Source: Cryobacterium sp. PH29-G1 | GTDB taxonomy: Bacteria; Actinomycetota; Actinomycetes; Actinomycetales; Microbacteriaceae | DNA length: 64,000 nucleotides | Direction: 5' to 3' | Assembly (NCBI RefSeq): GCF_030063365.1 | Contig: NZ_JASISY010000001.1 | Coordinates: 372,001 to 436,000, forward strand | In this document: piece by piece, positions 7,909 through 15,989 of the stretch | Position numbering within the stretch: the first letter of the stretch is position 1 | How the letters are laid out: each line of letters starts with the position of its first letter | The notes under the pieces: model-generated | Told to the model about the DNA's origin: nothing | Databases searched by the model: none | Seen by the model: only the letters and a program-made list of their open reading frames with translations | Program-made: the position numbers and the translations under genes

Positions 7909-8218
7909 TTGCTCCACCGGCGATGGCCTGCAGGGCCGCCACGTGCACCCGCATGGCGGCCCCGCCGGCCGGGGTCGCCCGCAGCCAGGTTCGCGGACGG
8001 TTCGCCACGTAGCCCTTGCGCACGCCCAGGTAGCCGGCCGCGCTGAGCGTGGCGATCGCCTTGCTGAGTGACGAATCCTCGGTTTCGAGCAGCTGACGCA
8101 GGGTCGTGAAGTCGATCTCGGTATCCGTTCCCAGCGCCGCCATCAGTGAAAACCGCAGTGGGGTGAGCAGGGCCGGGTCGAGCTCGTGACGCGGATGCCG
8201 CCGCGCCGCGTCGGTCAT
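7868..8218 (-). CDS. Small winged-helix transcriptional regulator (HTH_34 / MarR-like)
   Basis: 116-aa DNA-binding protein made of little more than one winged helix. LDPALLTPLRFSLMAAL begins the domain; DFTTLRQLLETEDSSLSKAIATLSAAGYL is the helix-turn-helix; VRKGYVANRPRTWLRATPAG is the wing with its typical basic patch. It matches the 'winged helix DNA-binding domain' family in size and order. The start codon overlaps the stop of the upstream membrane gene (ATGA), so regulator and membrane protein form one operon. The 18-bp palindrome at 9140-9157 in the promoter is its probable operator. Its 3' end overlaps the convergent SDR gene by 41 bp. Confidence 0.8.
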   Translation of the reverse strand: MTDAARRHPRHELDPALLTPLRFSLMAALGTDTEIDFTTLRQLLETEDSSLSKAIATLSAAGYLGVRKGYVANRPRTWLRATPAGGAAMRVHVAALQAIAGGATTSAASGWHRQDE

Positions 8219-9066
8219 GACCGCGCGCCGCGAATGGCTGCCACGACGAGCGGAGCGGCTACGAGCACGCCGCCGACGACACCTGCCAGCGGGGTATTCC
8301 AGTCGGTGCGCGCGAGCACGACCGCCAGCGTGACGAGCAGGATGAACGACGCGGCGAAACCGTTCCACTCGGGGGATCTCCAGTCGGATCCGAGGCTCGG
8401 CAGCCCCCAGCGCGACGAGGCCAGGGTCAACAAGGCCACCAGTGCCAGCATCAGGCCGAGTCCGGCGAGGGCAAACCAGCTGAAGGCGGCGAGCATGCCG
8501 GTGAGACCGAAATACAGGCCCAGACAACCGGTCATGATGCGGGCCGGTCGATTCAGCGGGGTGCGCGGAGCCCGCGGTGGCGTGGGGCCGGCCCGCCTGG
8601 CCAACATGCCGCCCTGCCAGATCAGGGGAGTGGCCGGAGCAGCGGCTACGAGCAGGTTGATGCCCCAGGGGTAACTCACTCCCAGCAGGTTGAGCACGCC
8701 GACGACACCGAACGGCACGAGCGCGACGAGCGTGATCACCAGCAGGCGCCGGTGCGTTCTCAGTACCCGGCTACGGGCACTGGCACCCATCACGAGCTGG
8801 CTCAAGACGAGAAAAGGGATGAGCAAGACGACGCTGTACGAAAAACCGCTCGTCGACCCGGTCGGCGCCGCGCTCTGTTGCTGGTTGCCGACCAGCAACA
8901 GGAACGCGCTGAGATAAATGAACATGCTGCCCGCGATACCGAATTGCATGCGGGCCAGGGTGCGATAGTCGACCGCGCTGTCGGCGCGGGCACGGGCAGC
9001 AGCCCCCGCCTCGAGTAGTCGTGCGGCGCCGGCCGCGTCGAGGTGATCATCGTTGGTTGAGCTCAT
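8215..9066 (-). CDS. Integral membrane protein of unknown function
   Basis: 283 aa with six to eight predicted hydrophobic segments, starting at about residue 42 (GIAGSMFIYLSAFLLLVG) after a charged Ala-rich N-terminus. A cytosolic basic loop (RRAGPTPPRAPRTPLNRPAR) sits midway. No catalytic motif is recognised. ATG 9066 is preceded by GAGGAGC; an earlier in-frame ATG at 9120 has no such site. It is the first gene of an operon with the winged-helix regulator. This pairing of a small HTH_34 regulator with a membrane protein is common in Actinobacteria, but the role is not established. Confidence 0.7.
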   Translation of the reverse strand: MSSTNDDHLDAAGAARLLEAGAAARARADSAVDYRTLARMQFGIAGSMFIYLSAFLLLVGNQQQSAAPTGSTSGFSYSVVLLIPFLVLSQLVMGASARSRVLRTHRRLLVITLVALVPFGVVGVLNLLGVSYPWGINLLVAAAPATPLIWQGGMLARRAGPTPPRAPRTPLNRPARIMTGCLGLYFGLTGMLAAFSWFALAGLGLMLALVALLTLASSRWGLPSLGSDWRSPEWNGFAASFILLVTLAVVLARTDWNTPLAGVVGGVLVAAPLVVAAIRGARS

Positions 9067-9127
9067 CGTCGGCTCCTCAGTTTGTTCGCGCCGGAAGGTG
9101 AGCGGATGCCACCCCAGCACTACCGGC

Positions 9128-9157
9128 AGACTAGCAGGTACTTTCCAAATGGAAAGT
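9128..9157 (-). promoter_or_regulatory. Promoter with palindromic operator for the winged-helix operon
   Basis: ACTTTCCAAATGGAAAGT at 9140-9157 is a perfect palindrome (7-bp arms, 4-bp centre). On the minus strand a TAGTCT -10 box lies at 9128-9133, so the palindrome covers the -35/spacer region, as expected for repression. The encoded regulator is the obvious candidate ligand. The divergent gene at 9225 may be controlled by the same site. Confidence 0.7.
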
Positions 9158-9224
9158 TCATAGGCATTTCAACGACGAAGCGGGATATGGTCATATTTAC
9201 GACGCACTTGAGGAGCACCACGGC

Positions 9225-9524
9225 ATGGCCATGATATTCGGCACGATTCTCGTTCTTGCCGGCTTCGTCTGCGGTATTTTCTACGTTCTGCGACTGGCCT
9301 GGGCCAATCCCACGGTGCCCCTGCCACTGTTTGCGAACGCGCCGAGCCGGCCGCGTGCATCCGTTCTCTTGAACGTCGGTGCGATCGCGCTGGTCATTTG
9401 GGGTGCCAACATAATGACGCCCGACATCGGCGCGTGGGCGTTCGTGCTGCTGATCGCGGCCGTGCTCGTACCGTTCCTTGTGATTCGCGCCTGGCACAAT
9501 CATCGGGTCGCCGCGGCCAACTGA
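9225..9524 (+). CDS. Small membrane protein, three predicted helices
   Basis: 99 aa with hydrophobic segments at about residues 3-24, 46-62 and 68-86, ending in a basic tail (RAWHNHR). A ribosome-binding site (GAGGAG) lies 9 nt before the ATG. It is transcribed divergently from the membrane protein/regulator operon across a 158-bp gap that holds the palindromic operator, so it may share that control. No family recognised. Confidence 0.6.
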   Translation: MAMIFGTILVLAGFVCGIFYVLRLAWANPTVPLPLFANAPSRPRASVLLNVGAIALVIWGANIMTPDIGAWAFVLLIAAVLVPFLVIRAWHNHRVAAAN

Positions 9525-9528
9525 CCGA

Positions 9529-10593
9529 TCAGTTCGGTATCCGAGTTGGTTCCGGCGTTGGCGTGCGCGGTGGTATTGACGGCTGCTGCTGCGTGATGCA
9601 GTGGATGCCGCCCCCGCGCGCGAACAACGCCCGCGCGTCGACCGACACCACCCGGCGCCCCGGGTAGGCCGCGGCGAGCAGATCGCGGGCCAGCGCGTCG
9701 GCATGTTCGTCGCCGAAGCTGCCGGCCACGACGCCGCCATTGACGACGAGATGGTTGACATAGTTGTAGTCGACGAATCCTTCGTCGTCGCGCAGCGTCG
9801 CGGGTGCCGGCAGGTCGATAATCGTGAATGACCGCCCGGCCGCATCGTGCGCGGCGGTCAACAGCGCGCGAAATTCACGGGTGAGCGGATAGTCGGGATG
9901 GCCCGGGTCGTGCTGCGCGTGCAGCAAAATCGTGCCCGGTGACGGCAACGCGGCGACCATGTCGACGTGCCCGCGAGTACCGAACCGGCCCTGGTCGCGG
10001 GTGAGGCCGCGCGGCAGCCAGACAACGTGCTCTGCACCGATGGTGCGGCGTAGTTCCGCTTCGACCGACGCCGTTGTAGCGCCGGGGTTGCGACCCGGGT
10101 CGAGTTGCACGCTGTGTGTGGCCAGCACGGTGCCCTCGCCGTCGACGTGAATGCCGCCGCCCTCGTTCACGAGCGATGACGAGACAACGGCAGCACCGGC
10201 GGCCTCCGCCACAAACCGGCCCACCCGCGCGTCGTGATCCCAGGTGGCCCAGTCCTGGCCGCCCCAGCCGTTGAAGGTCCAGTCGATGGCGCCGAGCCGG
10301 CCGGTTTCATCGTGCACGAAGCTCGGGCCGATATCGCGCATCCAACTGTCATTCAGCGGTGCCTCGATGATCTCGATTTCGCTGCCCAGATATCGGGCGG
10401 CGTCAGCGCGGGCCGTCGGATCGACGACCATGGTCACCGGTTCAAACTCGGCCACGGCGTGGGCGACGGCAGCCCAGGTGCTGCGAGCCTGGTGAGCCTC
10501 GGATGCTGTATCGCCGAGGGTGTAACCGCCGGTCGGAAAGGCCATCCAGACCCGCTCCTGCTGCGCGGTTTCGGCCGGCATGCGCCAGGTCAT
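9529..10593 (-). CDS. aguA: Agmatine deiminase
   Basis: 354-aa enzyme of the porphyromonas-type peptidylarginine deiminase fold, predicted to hydrolyse agmatine to N-carbamoylputrescine and ammonia. Key blocks are NDSWMRDIGP (substrate-binding Asp), NGWGGQ, the NEGGGIHVDGEGT segment, RGHVDMVA (catalytic His) and GGGIHCITQQQP with the nucleophilic Cys at residue 332. The start overlaps the stop of the upstream amidase gene (ATGA), so the two are translationally coupled. The preceding gene encodes the next enzyme of the pathway, which strongly supports the assignment. Confidence 0.93.
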   Translation of the reverse strand: MTWRMPAETAQQERVWMAFPTGGYTLGDTASEAHQARSTWAAVAHAVAEFEPVTMVVDPTARADAARYLGSEIEIIEAPLNDSWMRDIGPSFVHDETGRLGAIDWTFNGWGGQDWATWDHDARVGRFVAEAAGAAVVSSSLVNEGGGIHVDGEGTVLATHSVQLDPGRNPGATTASVEAELRRTIGAEHVVWLPRGLTRDQGRFGTRGHVDMVAALPSPGTILLHAQHDPGHPDYPLTREFRALLTAAHDAAGRSFTIIDLPAPATLRDDEGFVDYNYVNHLVVNGGVVAGSFGDEHADALARDLLAAAYPGRRVVSVDARALFARGGGIHCITQQQPSIPPRTPTPEPTRIPN

Positions 10594-11570
10594 GCCTGCT
10601 CTATTGCCGTTGCGCCGTACGGATGCTTCGGGTCGACCGGCGCGGTCAGCGCCGCGTAGCTGTCGGGCCGGCGGGTGGTCAAAAACGGAAACAGGCTGAG
10701 CCACTCTTCACGCTGGGCCAGATCCAGATCGGCCATGAGCGCCACGGATTCGCCCCGCGGGGCCTGCACGAGCACGCGTCCGAACGGATCGGAGATAAAC
10801 GACGAACCGTAGAAGGTGAGGTCGCCCTCGTCGCCGTGCCGGTTCGGCACCACCATGAACAGTCCGCTCGTGACGCCGTTGGCCACCACGACCTGCTGCC
10901 AGATCGGCTGGGTGTCAAAGTCGGGAAACAGCGGTTCCGAACCGATCGCGGTGGGGTAGGCCAGAATTTCGGCGCCACCCAGGCCGTACAGCCGGGAGAC
11001 CTCGGGAAACCACTCATCCCAGCAGGTGGGCAGGCCGAGCTGCGCGCCGGCCACGGTATAGACCGGGTAGGCGTTCTCGGCCGGCCCCGGCCTAAAGTAA
11101 GTGTCTTCGTAATAGCCGGCGCTGATCGGGATGTGGGTCTTGCGGGTGCGACCGAGCAAATCACCGGTGGGCGACACCAGAATCGCCGTGTTGTAGCCGC
11201 GGCCGTCGAGGGGCTCGTCATCGTCGGCCGGCTTCTCGAACAGTGAGGCGTGCACGATCACGTTGTGCCGGCGAGCCTGGGCGGCCGCGAAGGCGAACGT
11301 GGGACCGGTCGTGAGGTGCTCGGCATCCGCTTTGGGGATGCCGCTGGCCCGCACGTTGCCCGGGTACTTGCTGAGGGTCAACTCGGGTAGAAACACAATT
11401 CGAGCGCCGGCCTCAGCCGCCAGACGGATGCCCTCGGCCAGTTCGGTCGTGAGCGTCGCCGCGTCAGCGTGCCAGCGGTGCTGAACGAGTCCAACGCGGA
11501 GCGGTGCGCGATCGGGCTGCTGCACCCGGGTGGGCGAGGCGGGACTGGACGGGGCCTCGATCAGGCGCAT
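10590..11570 (-). CDS. aguB: N-carbamoylputrescine amidase, nitrilase superfamily
   Basis: 326-aa carbon-nitrogen hydrolase predicted to convert N-carbamoylputrescine to putrescine, CO2 and ammonia. The Glu-Lys-Cys triad is visible: FLPELTLSKY (Glu), RKTHIP (Lys) and PTCWDEWFPE (Cys). The first 20 or so residues are a non-conserved extension before LRVGLVQHRW. AAGGAG lies just before the ATG. It is the first gene of the agu operon and is divergent from a TetR-family regulator with a palindromic operator in the gap. Confidence 0.9.
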   Translation of the reverse strand: MRLIEAPSSPASPTRVQQPDRAPLRVGLVQHRWHADAATLTTELAEGIRLAAEAGARIVFLPELTLSKYPGNVRASGIPKADAEHLTTGPTFAFAAAQARRHNVIVHASLFEKPADDDEPLDGRGYNTAILVSPTGDLLGRTRKTHIPISAGYYEDTYFRPGPAENAYPVYTVAGAQLGLPTCWDEWFPEVSRLYGLGGAEILAYPTAIGSEPLFPDFDTQPIWQQVVVANGVTSGLFMVVPNRHGDEGDLTFYGSSFISDPFGRVLVQAPRGESVALMADLDLAQREEWLSLFPFLTTRRPDSYAALTAPVDPKHPYGATAIEQA

Positions 11571-11592
11571 GCTGTTCTCCTTGCGGCTCTTA

Positions 11593-11622
11593 TTGATCGA
11601 GTGATCAACAACCTGAGATCAA
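11593..11622. promoter_or_regulatory. Operator between aguBA and the TetR gene
   Basis: TTGATC-GAGT-GATCAA at 11593-11608 is a perfect 16-bp palindrome, and GATCAA recurs at 11617-11622. It sits in the 72-bp divergent gap between aguB and the TetR-type gene, 35-50 bp before the latter's start. This is the usual place and shape for a TetR-family operator controlling both directions. Confidence 0.7.
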
Positions 11623-11642
11623 ACTATATACACTGGTGTCCC

Positions 11643-12278
11643 ATGTCAACACTTTCCGCGCGCAACCGGCGCAAGAGCCCCGCCGAGCGGGCCGCGGAGA
11701 TCGCCCTGGCTGCCCGCCAAATCGCCCTGACCGAGGGGCTCGCCGCCGTAACGGTACGTGCCGTCGCGGCCCGGGTCGGGGTGGCACCGGCTCTGGTCGC
11801 GCATTACCAGCCGAGCATGACCGTGCTTGTGGCAGCCACCTTCGGGGCGATCGTGGCCGCCGAGATTGACGAGGTCGCCGCAGAACTAGCGGCCTGCCCC
11901 ACCTCGGTGCAGGCACTCGGCGCCCTGATCGATACCCTGCTCGGCCCCGAGCGTAGCGCGGTCACCGTGATCTGGCTCGACGCCTGGAGTTTGGGACGCA
12001 GTAATTCGGCGCTCGCCACCGAGGTGGGTCGGCAAATGGATGCCTGGCAGAGCTTCCTGGTCGCCCAGTTGCAAGCCGGTGTGATCCGCGGCGAATTCGT
12101 GACCGACGATGCGCCCGCCCTGGCCTGGCAGCTTCTGGGCATCATCGATGGCCTCAATGCGCATGCCACTGTGCGCTACGGCGACGCCCGCACCGAGCGT
12201 CCCCTCGTGCGTACCATCGCCGAGCATGAACTTGCCTTGCCCGCTGGCGCGCTACGTTCTACGGCTGCAGGGTCCTGA
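11643..12278 (+). CDS. TetR/AcrR-family transcriptional regulator
   Basis: 211 aa. The N-terminal helix-turn-helix is at about residues 35-60 (EGLAAVTVRAVAARVGVAPALVAHYQPS), with the typical HY recognition end. The ligand domain resembles the BetI-like group (TVIWLDAWSLGRSN, LLGIIDGLNAHA). A pyrimidine-rich leader and TATATACACT precede the ATG at 11643. Because it is divergent from aguBA with a shared palindrome, it most likely represses agmatine catabolism and itself, with agmatine or a product as inducer (inference). It ends 5 bp from the convergent RamB-like gene. Confidence 0.85.
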   Translation: MSTLSARNRRKSPAERAAEIALAARQIALTEGLAAVTVRAVAARVGVAPALVAHYQPSMTVLVAATFGAIVAAEIDEVAAELAACPTSVQALGALIDTLLGPERSAVTVIWLDAWSLGRSNSALATEVGRQMDAWQSFLVAQLQAGVIRGEFVTDDAPALAWQLLGIIDGLNAHATVRYGDARTERPLVRTIAEHELALPAGALRSTAAGS

Positions 12279-12283
12279 CCCCG

Positions 12284-13729
12284 TTAGGACTCCGCGGCGT
12301 GCGTCTCCAGAAACGTGTATACCTCGGAGTCGTCCACCCCCGGAAACGTGCCGGACGGCAGCGGCGATAGCACGTGGGCGTGCAGCCGGGCGCTCGGCCA
12401 AGCCCGGCCGGCCCAGCGGGCCGCGGCATCCGCATCGGGGCGACGGCAGCACGACTCGTCCGGACAGCGCGAGACCGTGCGCTGGGTGGTCTCCCGCCCG
12501 CGAAACCACTTCGCCTGCGCGAACGGAACGCCGACGCTGATGGAAAACTCGCCGGCATCCGTTGACCCGGTCTGCGTCGCCGACCAGTAGGTACCGGCCG
12601 GGGTGTCGGTGTACTGGTAGAACTCGGTGGTGCGGTTGGTGTGGGTGAAAGCGCTGCGGGCGCTCCACTGTTTGCAGACGTATTGGCCCTCGATCGACCC
12701 CGTGACGTCCACCGGAAACGGCAAATCGTCGTTTTCATACCCCTTCTGCAGCGCGCCGTCACCGTTGACCCGTAAGAAATGCAGGGTCATATCGAGGTGC
12801 GAGGTGGCAAGGTTGGTCAGTCGCAGGGCGGCTGCCTCGTGGGTCACGCCGAAGGTGTCGCGAAAGTCCTCCACCGAAAGCTCGCGTTCCGCCTTGGCGT
12901 TGGAGAGAAAGGCTACGGATGCCTCCCGCGGCATCAAGCAGGCGGCCGCGAAATAGTTGATCTCAAGCCTCTGCCACAAAAATTCGGCGTAGCTGCCGGG
13001 TCGTTCGTGCCCGAGCAGCCGGTGGCCCATCGCCTGCAACGCCATCGAGCGCAGGCCGTGCCCGCCGGGAATCGAGGCCGGCGGCAGGTAGATGCGTCCG
13101 TTGGCAAGGTCGGTGACCGACCGGGTGGAGTTGGGAAGATCATTCACATAGATGAGGTTGAAACCGAGCTGATCGGCCATAACGCTGACCTCGCGGTGAG
13201 TGAGGGCGCCCGAAATGTGTCCGCTCGCGCGCACCCGCTCTTCGGCGAGCTCCTCGATCTCGGGCATATAGTTACCCTGCTCCCGCATGCGCTCCCGCAA
13301 CTCGGTGTTGGCTCGTCGAGCTTCTTCCGGGGTAGCGATGGCCTCGCTGGCGCGTCGGGACAGCTCGCGGTGCAGCCCCAGCAGCGATTCAACGGCGGCA
13401 AGGGGCATCCCCTTGGTCACCTTCACGACGGGCAGGCCGAGTGCCCCGTAGAGCGGATTTTTCTGGGCACGATCCAGCTCGATCTCCAGTGCCGCCCGAT
13501 TGTTCGGCGCCTCCCGGCGCAACAGCTCAGCCAGGTCCACCGACAGCGCGGTCGCGAGGTCCTGCAGGGTCGATAGCTTCGGCTCGCGGCGACCATTCTC
13601 GATGAGTGACAGTTGACTGCCGGCAAGACTCACGCGCTCGCCAAGCTGGTCGAGGGTGAGGCCTCGTTCGCTTCGAAAATGGCGGATGCGATGGCCGAGG
13701 GTGATCAGATCGGAGGCTTGAGGCGACAT
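12284..13729 (-). CDS. XRE-family regulator with ImmA/IrrE-like domain, RamB/ScfR type
   Basis: 481 aa, typical for the short-chain fatty-acid-responsive family (RamB, PrpC-type regulators). An N-terminal XRE helix-turn-helix (RHFRSERGLTLDQLGERVSL then QLSLIENGRREP) is followed by a central degenerate peptidase-like domain (MALQAMGHRLLGHE, with EINYFAAACLMP). The C-terminal Cys-containing domain (CPDESCCRRP) is common to the group. TATTGT lies exactly 6 nt before the ATG, suggesting a leaderless mRNA. It is divergent from pckG; in Corynebacterium RamB controls acetate and gluconeogenic genes, so control of pckG is a reasonable inference. Confidence 0.85.
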   Translation of the reverse strand: MSPQASDLITLGHRIRHFRSERGLTLDQLGERVSLAGSQLSLIENGRREPKLSTLQDLATALSVDLAELLRREAPNNRAALEIELDRAQKNPLYGALGLPVVKVTKGMPLAAVESLLGLHRELSRRASEAIATPEEARRANTELRERMREQGNYMPEIEELAEERVRASGHISGALTHREVSVMADQLGFNLIYVNDLPNSTRSVTDLANGRIYLPPASIPGGHGLRSMALQAMGHRLLGHERPGSYAEFLWQRLEINYFAAACLMPREASVAFLSNAKAERELSVEDFRDTFGVTHEAAALRLTNLATSHLDMTLHFLRVNGDGALQKGYENDDLPFPVDVTGSIEGQYVCKQWSARSAFTHTNRTTEFYQYTDTPAGTYWSATQTGSTDAGEFSISVGVPFAQAKWFRGRETTQRTVSRCPDESCCRRPDADAAARWAGRAWPSARLHAHVLSPLPSGTFPGVDDSEVYTFLETHAAES

Positions 13730-13866
13730 TCCTTAACAATATCTAAAAAACATCAATTCTTAACTAGCAATATCGCCTGTTCTATGCGCCGAAGGGGAGC
13801 ATCCTTGATTTGTAGCCGAAATATTGGCCATATGCAACGTCTAACAGCAACGCCGCCCGACGTTCC

Positions 13867-13878
13867 ACAAATTTGCAC
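13867..13878 (+). promoter_or_regulatory. Possible RamB-type box upstream of pckG
   Basis: ACAAATTTGCAC contains AAATTTGCA, close to the RamB half-site reported for Corynebacterium as I recall it (AAAGTTTGCAAA-like). It lies about 30 nt before the pckG start in the 178-bp gap shared with the RamB-like gene. One site and a loose match only. Confidence 0.35.
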
Positions 13879-13907
13879 CTACCCGAGTAGCACGGAAAGG
13901 CCAGGAT

Positions 13908-15758
13908 ATGACCCTCACCAACTCTTCCCTCCAGACCAACGGAGACGCACGCCCGTCCCGTACGGGCAGCACCGACCCGAACCTGCAGGCCTGGGTCGAT
14001 GAGATTGCCCGCCTGACCGAACCCGACGCGATCGTCTGGTGCGACGGTTCCAAGCGTGAGGCCAACGAGCTCTCCAAACTGCTCGTCGCTTCCGGCCAGC
14101 TCATCCGCCTCAACCCGGAATGGCGCCCCAACAGCTTCCTCGCCCGCACCAACCCGAAAGACGTCGCTCGCGTCGAGAACCGCACGTTCATCTGCTCCAA
14201 CGATGAAGCGGATGCCGGCCCCACCAACAACTGGGCCGAACCGTCGGCAATGCGCGCCGAACTGCGTGGAGTCTTCGCCGGCAGCATGCGCGGTCGCACC
14301 ATGTACATCGTGCCGTTCTCGATGGGCCCGCTCGGCGGCCCCATCTCGCAGCTCGGCGTCGAGATCACCGATTCCCCCTACGTTGTGCTCAACATGGGCA
14401 TCATGACCCGCATGGGCGAAACCGTGCTCACCATGATCGAAGCCGGTGACCCGTGGGTGCACACCGTGCACAGCGTCGGCTACCCGCTCGTCGACGCGTC
14501 GGGCATCACTCGTCCCGACGTCGAATGGCCCTGCAACGACGAGAAGTACATCGTGCAGTTCCCCGACACCCGCGAGGTCTGGTCCTTCGGATCCGGATAC
14601 GGCGGAAATGCCCTGCTTTCCAAAAAGTCTTTCGCCCTGCGCATCGCGTCCGTCATGGGCCGGGACGAGGGCTGGCTGGCCGAGCACATGCTGCTCATCA
14701 AGCTGATCTCGCCGGAAGGCGGCGTGTTCCACGTGGCCGCCGCGTTCCCGTCGGCGTGTGGCAAGACAAACCTGTCGATGCTGCGTCCGACCATTCCCGG
14801 CTGGAAGGTCGAGACCATCGGCGACGACATCGCCTGGTTGCGTCAGGGCGAGGACGGCCGCCTGTGGGCGATCAACCCCGAGGCTGGCTTCTTCGGCGTC
14901 GCCCCCGGAACCGGTGAAACCACCAACCCCACCGCTGTTTCCACCATGTGGGGCAACACCATCTTCACCAACGTCGCCCTGCGCGACGACGGAGATGTCT
15001 GGTGGGAAGGCCTCACCGACAAGGCTCCCGAGCACCTGATCGACTGGCAGGGCAAGGACTGGACGCCCGACTCCGGTCGTCCGGCCGCGCACCCGAACTC
15101 CCGCTTCACCGTTGCAGCCGCTCAGTGCCCGTCGATCGCCGACGACTGGGAAGCCGCCGGCGGCGTACCGATCGACGCCATCGTGTTCGGTGGCCGTCGT
15201 GCCACCAACGTTCCGCTGGTCGCCCAGGCGCGCAGCTGGAAGCACGGTGTCTTCATGGGCGCCACGATCTCGTCCGAGAAGACGGCCGCCGCTGACGGCA
15301 TCGTCGGCGAGTTGCGTCGCGACCCGTTCGCGATGCTTCCCTTCTGCGGCTACAACATGGCCGACTACTGGGGCCACTGGCTCAAGGTCGGCAAGGACCT
15401 CGGTACCAAGGCGCCGGCGATCTTCCAGGTGAACTGGTTCCGCAAGGGCCCCGACGGTGGCTTCATCTGGCCCGGATTCGGCGAGAACTCCCGGGTTCTT
15501 GAGTGGATGATTCGCCGCATTCAGGGCACGGCCGACGCCGTCGATACCCCGATCGGCCTGCTCCCGGCCGAAAACGGTCTGAACCTTGACGGTCTTGACC
15601 TGTCGAAGGAAGCCGTAGACCAGCTGTTCGCGATCGACCAGACCAGCTGGCTCGCCGAGTGCGACCTCACCGAGGAATACTTCGACAAGTTCGGCGAGAA
15701 GGTGCCGCCGGCACTGCGCGCCGAGCTCGCGAGCGTGCGCTACCACCTCAAGGACTAG
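13908..15758 (+). CDS. pckG: Phosphoenolpyruvate carboxykinase (GTP)
   Basis: 616 aa, full length for the GTP-dependent class. It interconverts oxaloacetate plus GTP with phosphoenolpyruvate, CO2 and GDP, the first committed step of gluconeogenesis. The kinase-1a loop with the hyper-reactive Cys is in FPSACGKTN (near residue 282). The substrate loop [21 protein letters not shown], metal-site GDDIAWL and guanine-binding [22 protein letters not shown] are also present. GAAAGG precedes the ATG. A strong terminator follows 14 nt after the stop. It is divergent from the RamB-like regulator. Confidence 0.96.
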   Translation: MTLTNSSLQTNGDARPSRTGSTDPNLQAWVDEIARLTEPDAIVWCDGSKREANELSKLLVASGQLIRLNPEWRPNSFLARTNPKDVARVENRTFICSNDEADAGPTNNWAEPSAMRAELRGVFAGSMRGRTMYIVPFSMGPLGGPISQLGVEITDSPYVVLNMGIMTRMGETVLTMIEAGDPWVHTVHSVGYPLVDASGITRPDVEWPCNDEKYIVQFPDTREVWSFGSGYGGNALLSKKSFALRIASVMGRDEGWLAEHMLLIKLISPEGGVFHVAAAFPSACGKTNLSMLRPTIPGWKVETIGDDIAWLRQGEDGRLWAINPEAGFFGVAPGTGETTNPTAVSTMWGNTIFTNVALRDDGDVWWEGLTDKAPEHLIDWQGKDWTPDSGRPAAHPNSRFTVAAAQCPSIADDWEAAGGVPIDAIVFGGRRATNVPLVAQARSWKHGVFMGATISSEKTAAADGIVGELRRDPFAMLPFCGYNMADYWGHWLKVGKDLGTKAPAIFQVNWFRKGPDGGFIWPGFGENSRVLEWMIRRIQGTADAVDTPIGLLPAENGLNLDGLDLSKEAVDQLFAIDQTSWLAECDLTEEYFDKFGEKVPPALRAELASVRYHLKD

Positions 15759-15772
15759 TTCCCGCAACAAAA

Positions 15773-15807
15773 AAACGGCCCCATCGCCTCCCGTGATGGG
15801 GCCGTTT
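15773..15807 (+). terminator. Intrinsic terminator after pckG
   Basis: A perfect 13-bp stem (AAACGGCCCCATC at 15773-15785 with GATGGGGCCGTTT at 15795-15807), a 9-nt loop and T-rich/A-rich flanks. Placed directly after the pckG stop codon. Confidence 0.9.
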
Positions 15808-15843
15808 CCCGTCCATCCTGTGCGCGCACCCCTCGCTACCTTT

Positions 15844-15910
15844 CCGGGCCCAGGCCCGGAAAGTGGGCCCATGATCTATCGTTGGCCCGGTGTCATAAGG
15901 TGGGCCCGGC
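15844..15910 (+). repeat. Interspersed palindromic repeat, family B, copy 1
   Basis: 67 bp that align without gaps to 62534-62600 with about 10 differences. Both begin CCGGGCCC and end TGGGCCCGGC, with a central palindrome around ATGAT..ATC. In this copy the centre has decayed (AGTGGGCCCATGAT against ATCGTTGGCCCGGT). It lies just beyond the pckG terminator and before the alpha-mannosidase promoter. Confidence 0.8.
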
Positions 15911-15989
15911 GGCGCGCCCATCCGGGCTCGCGGCGGCATCCGTTGTGATCCACGGTGCAGCGGGGACGACGCAGCCGTAAGATTCCACC

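Noticed and set aside
13782-15872. 696-residue antisense open frame over pckG
   Set aside because: pckG is certain from its motifs; the antisense frame is a shadow without recognisable domains.
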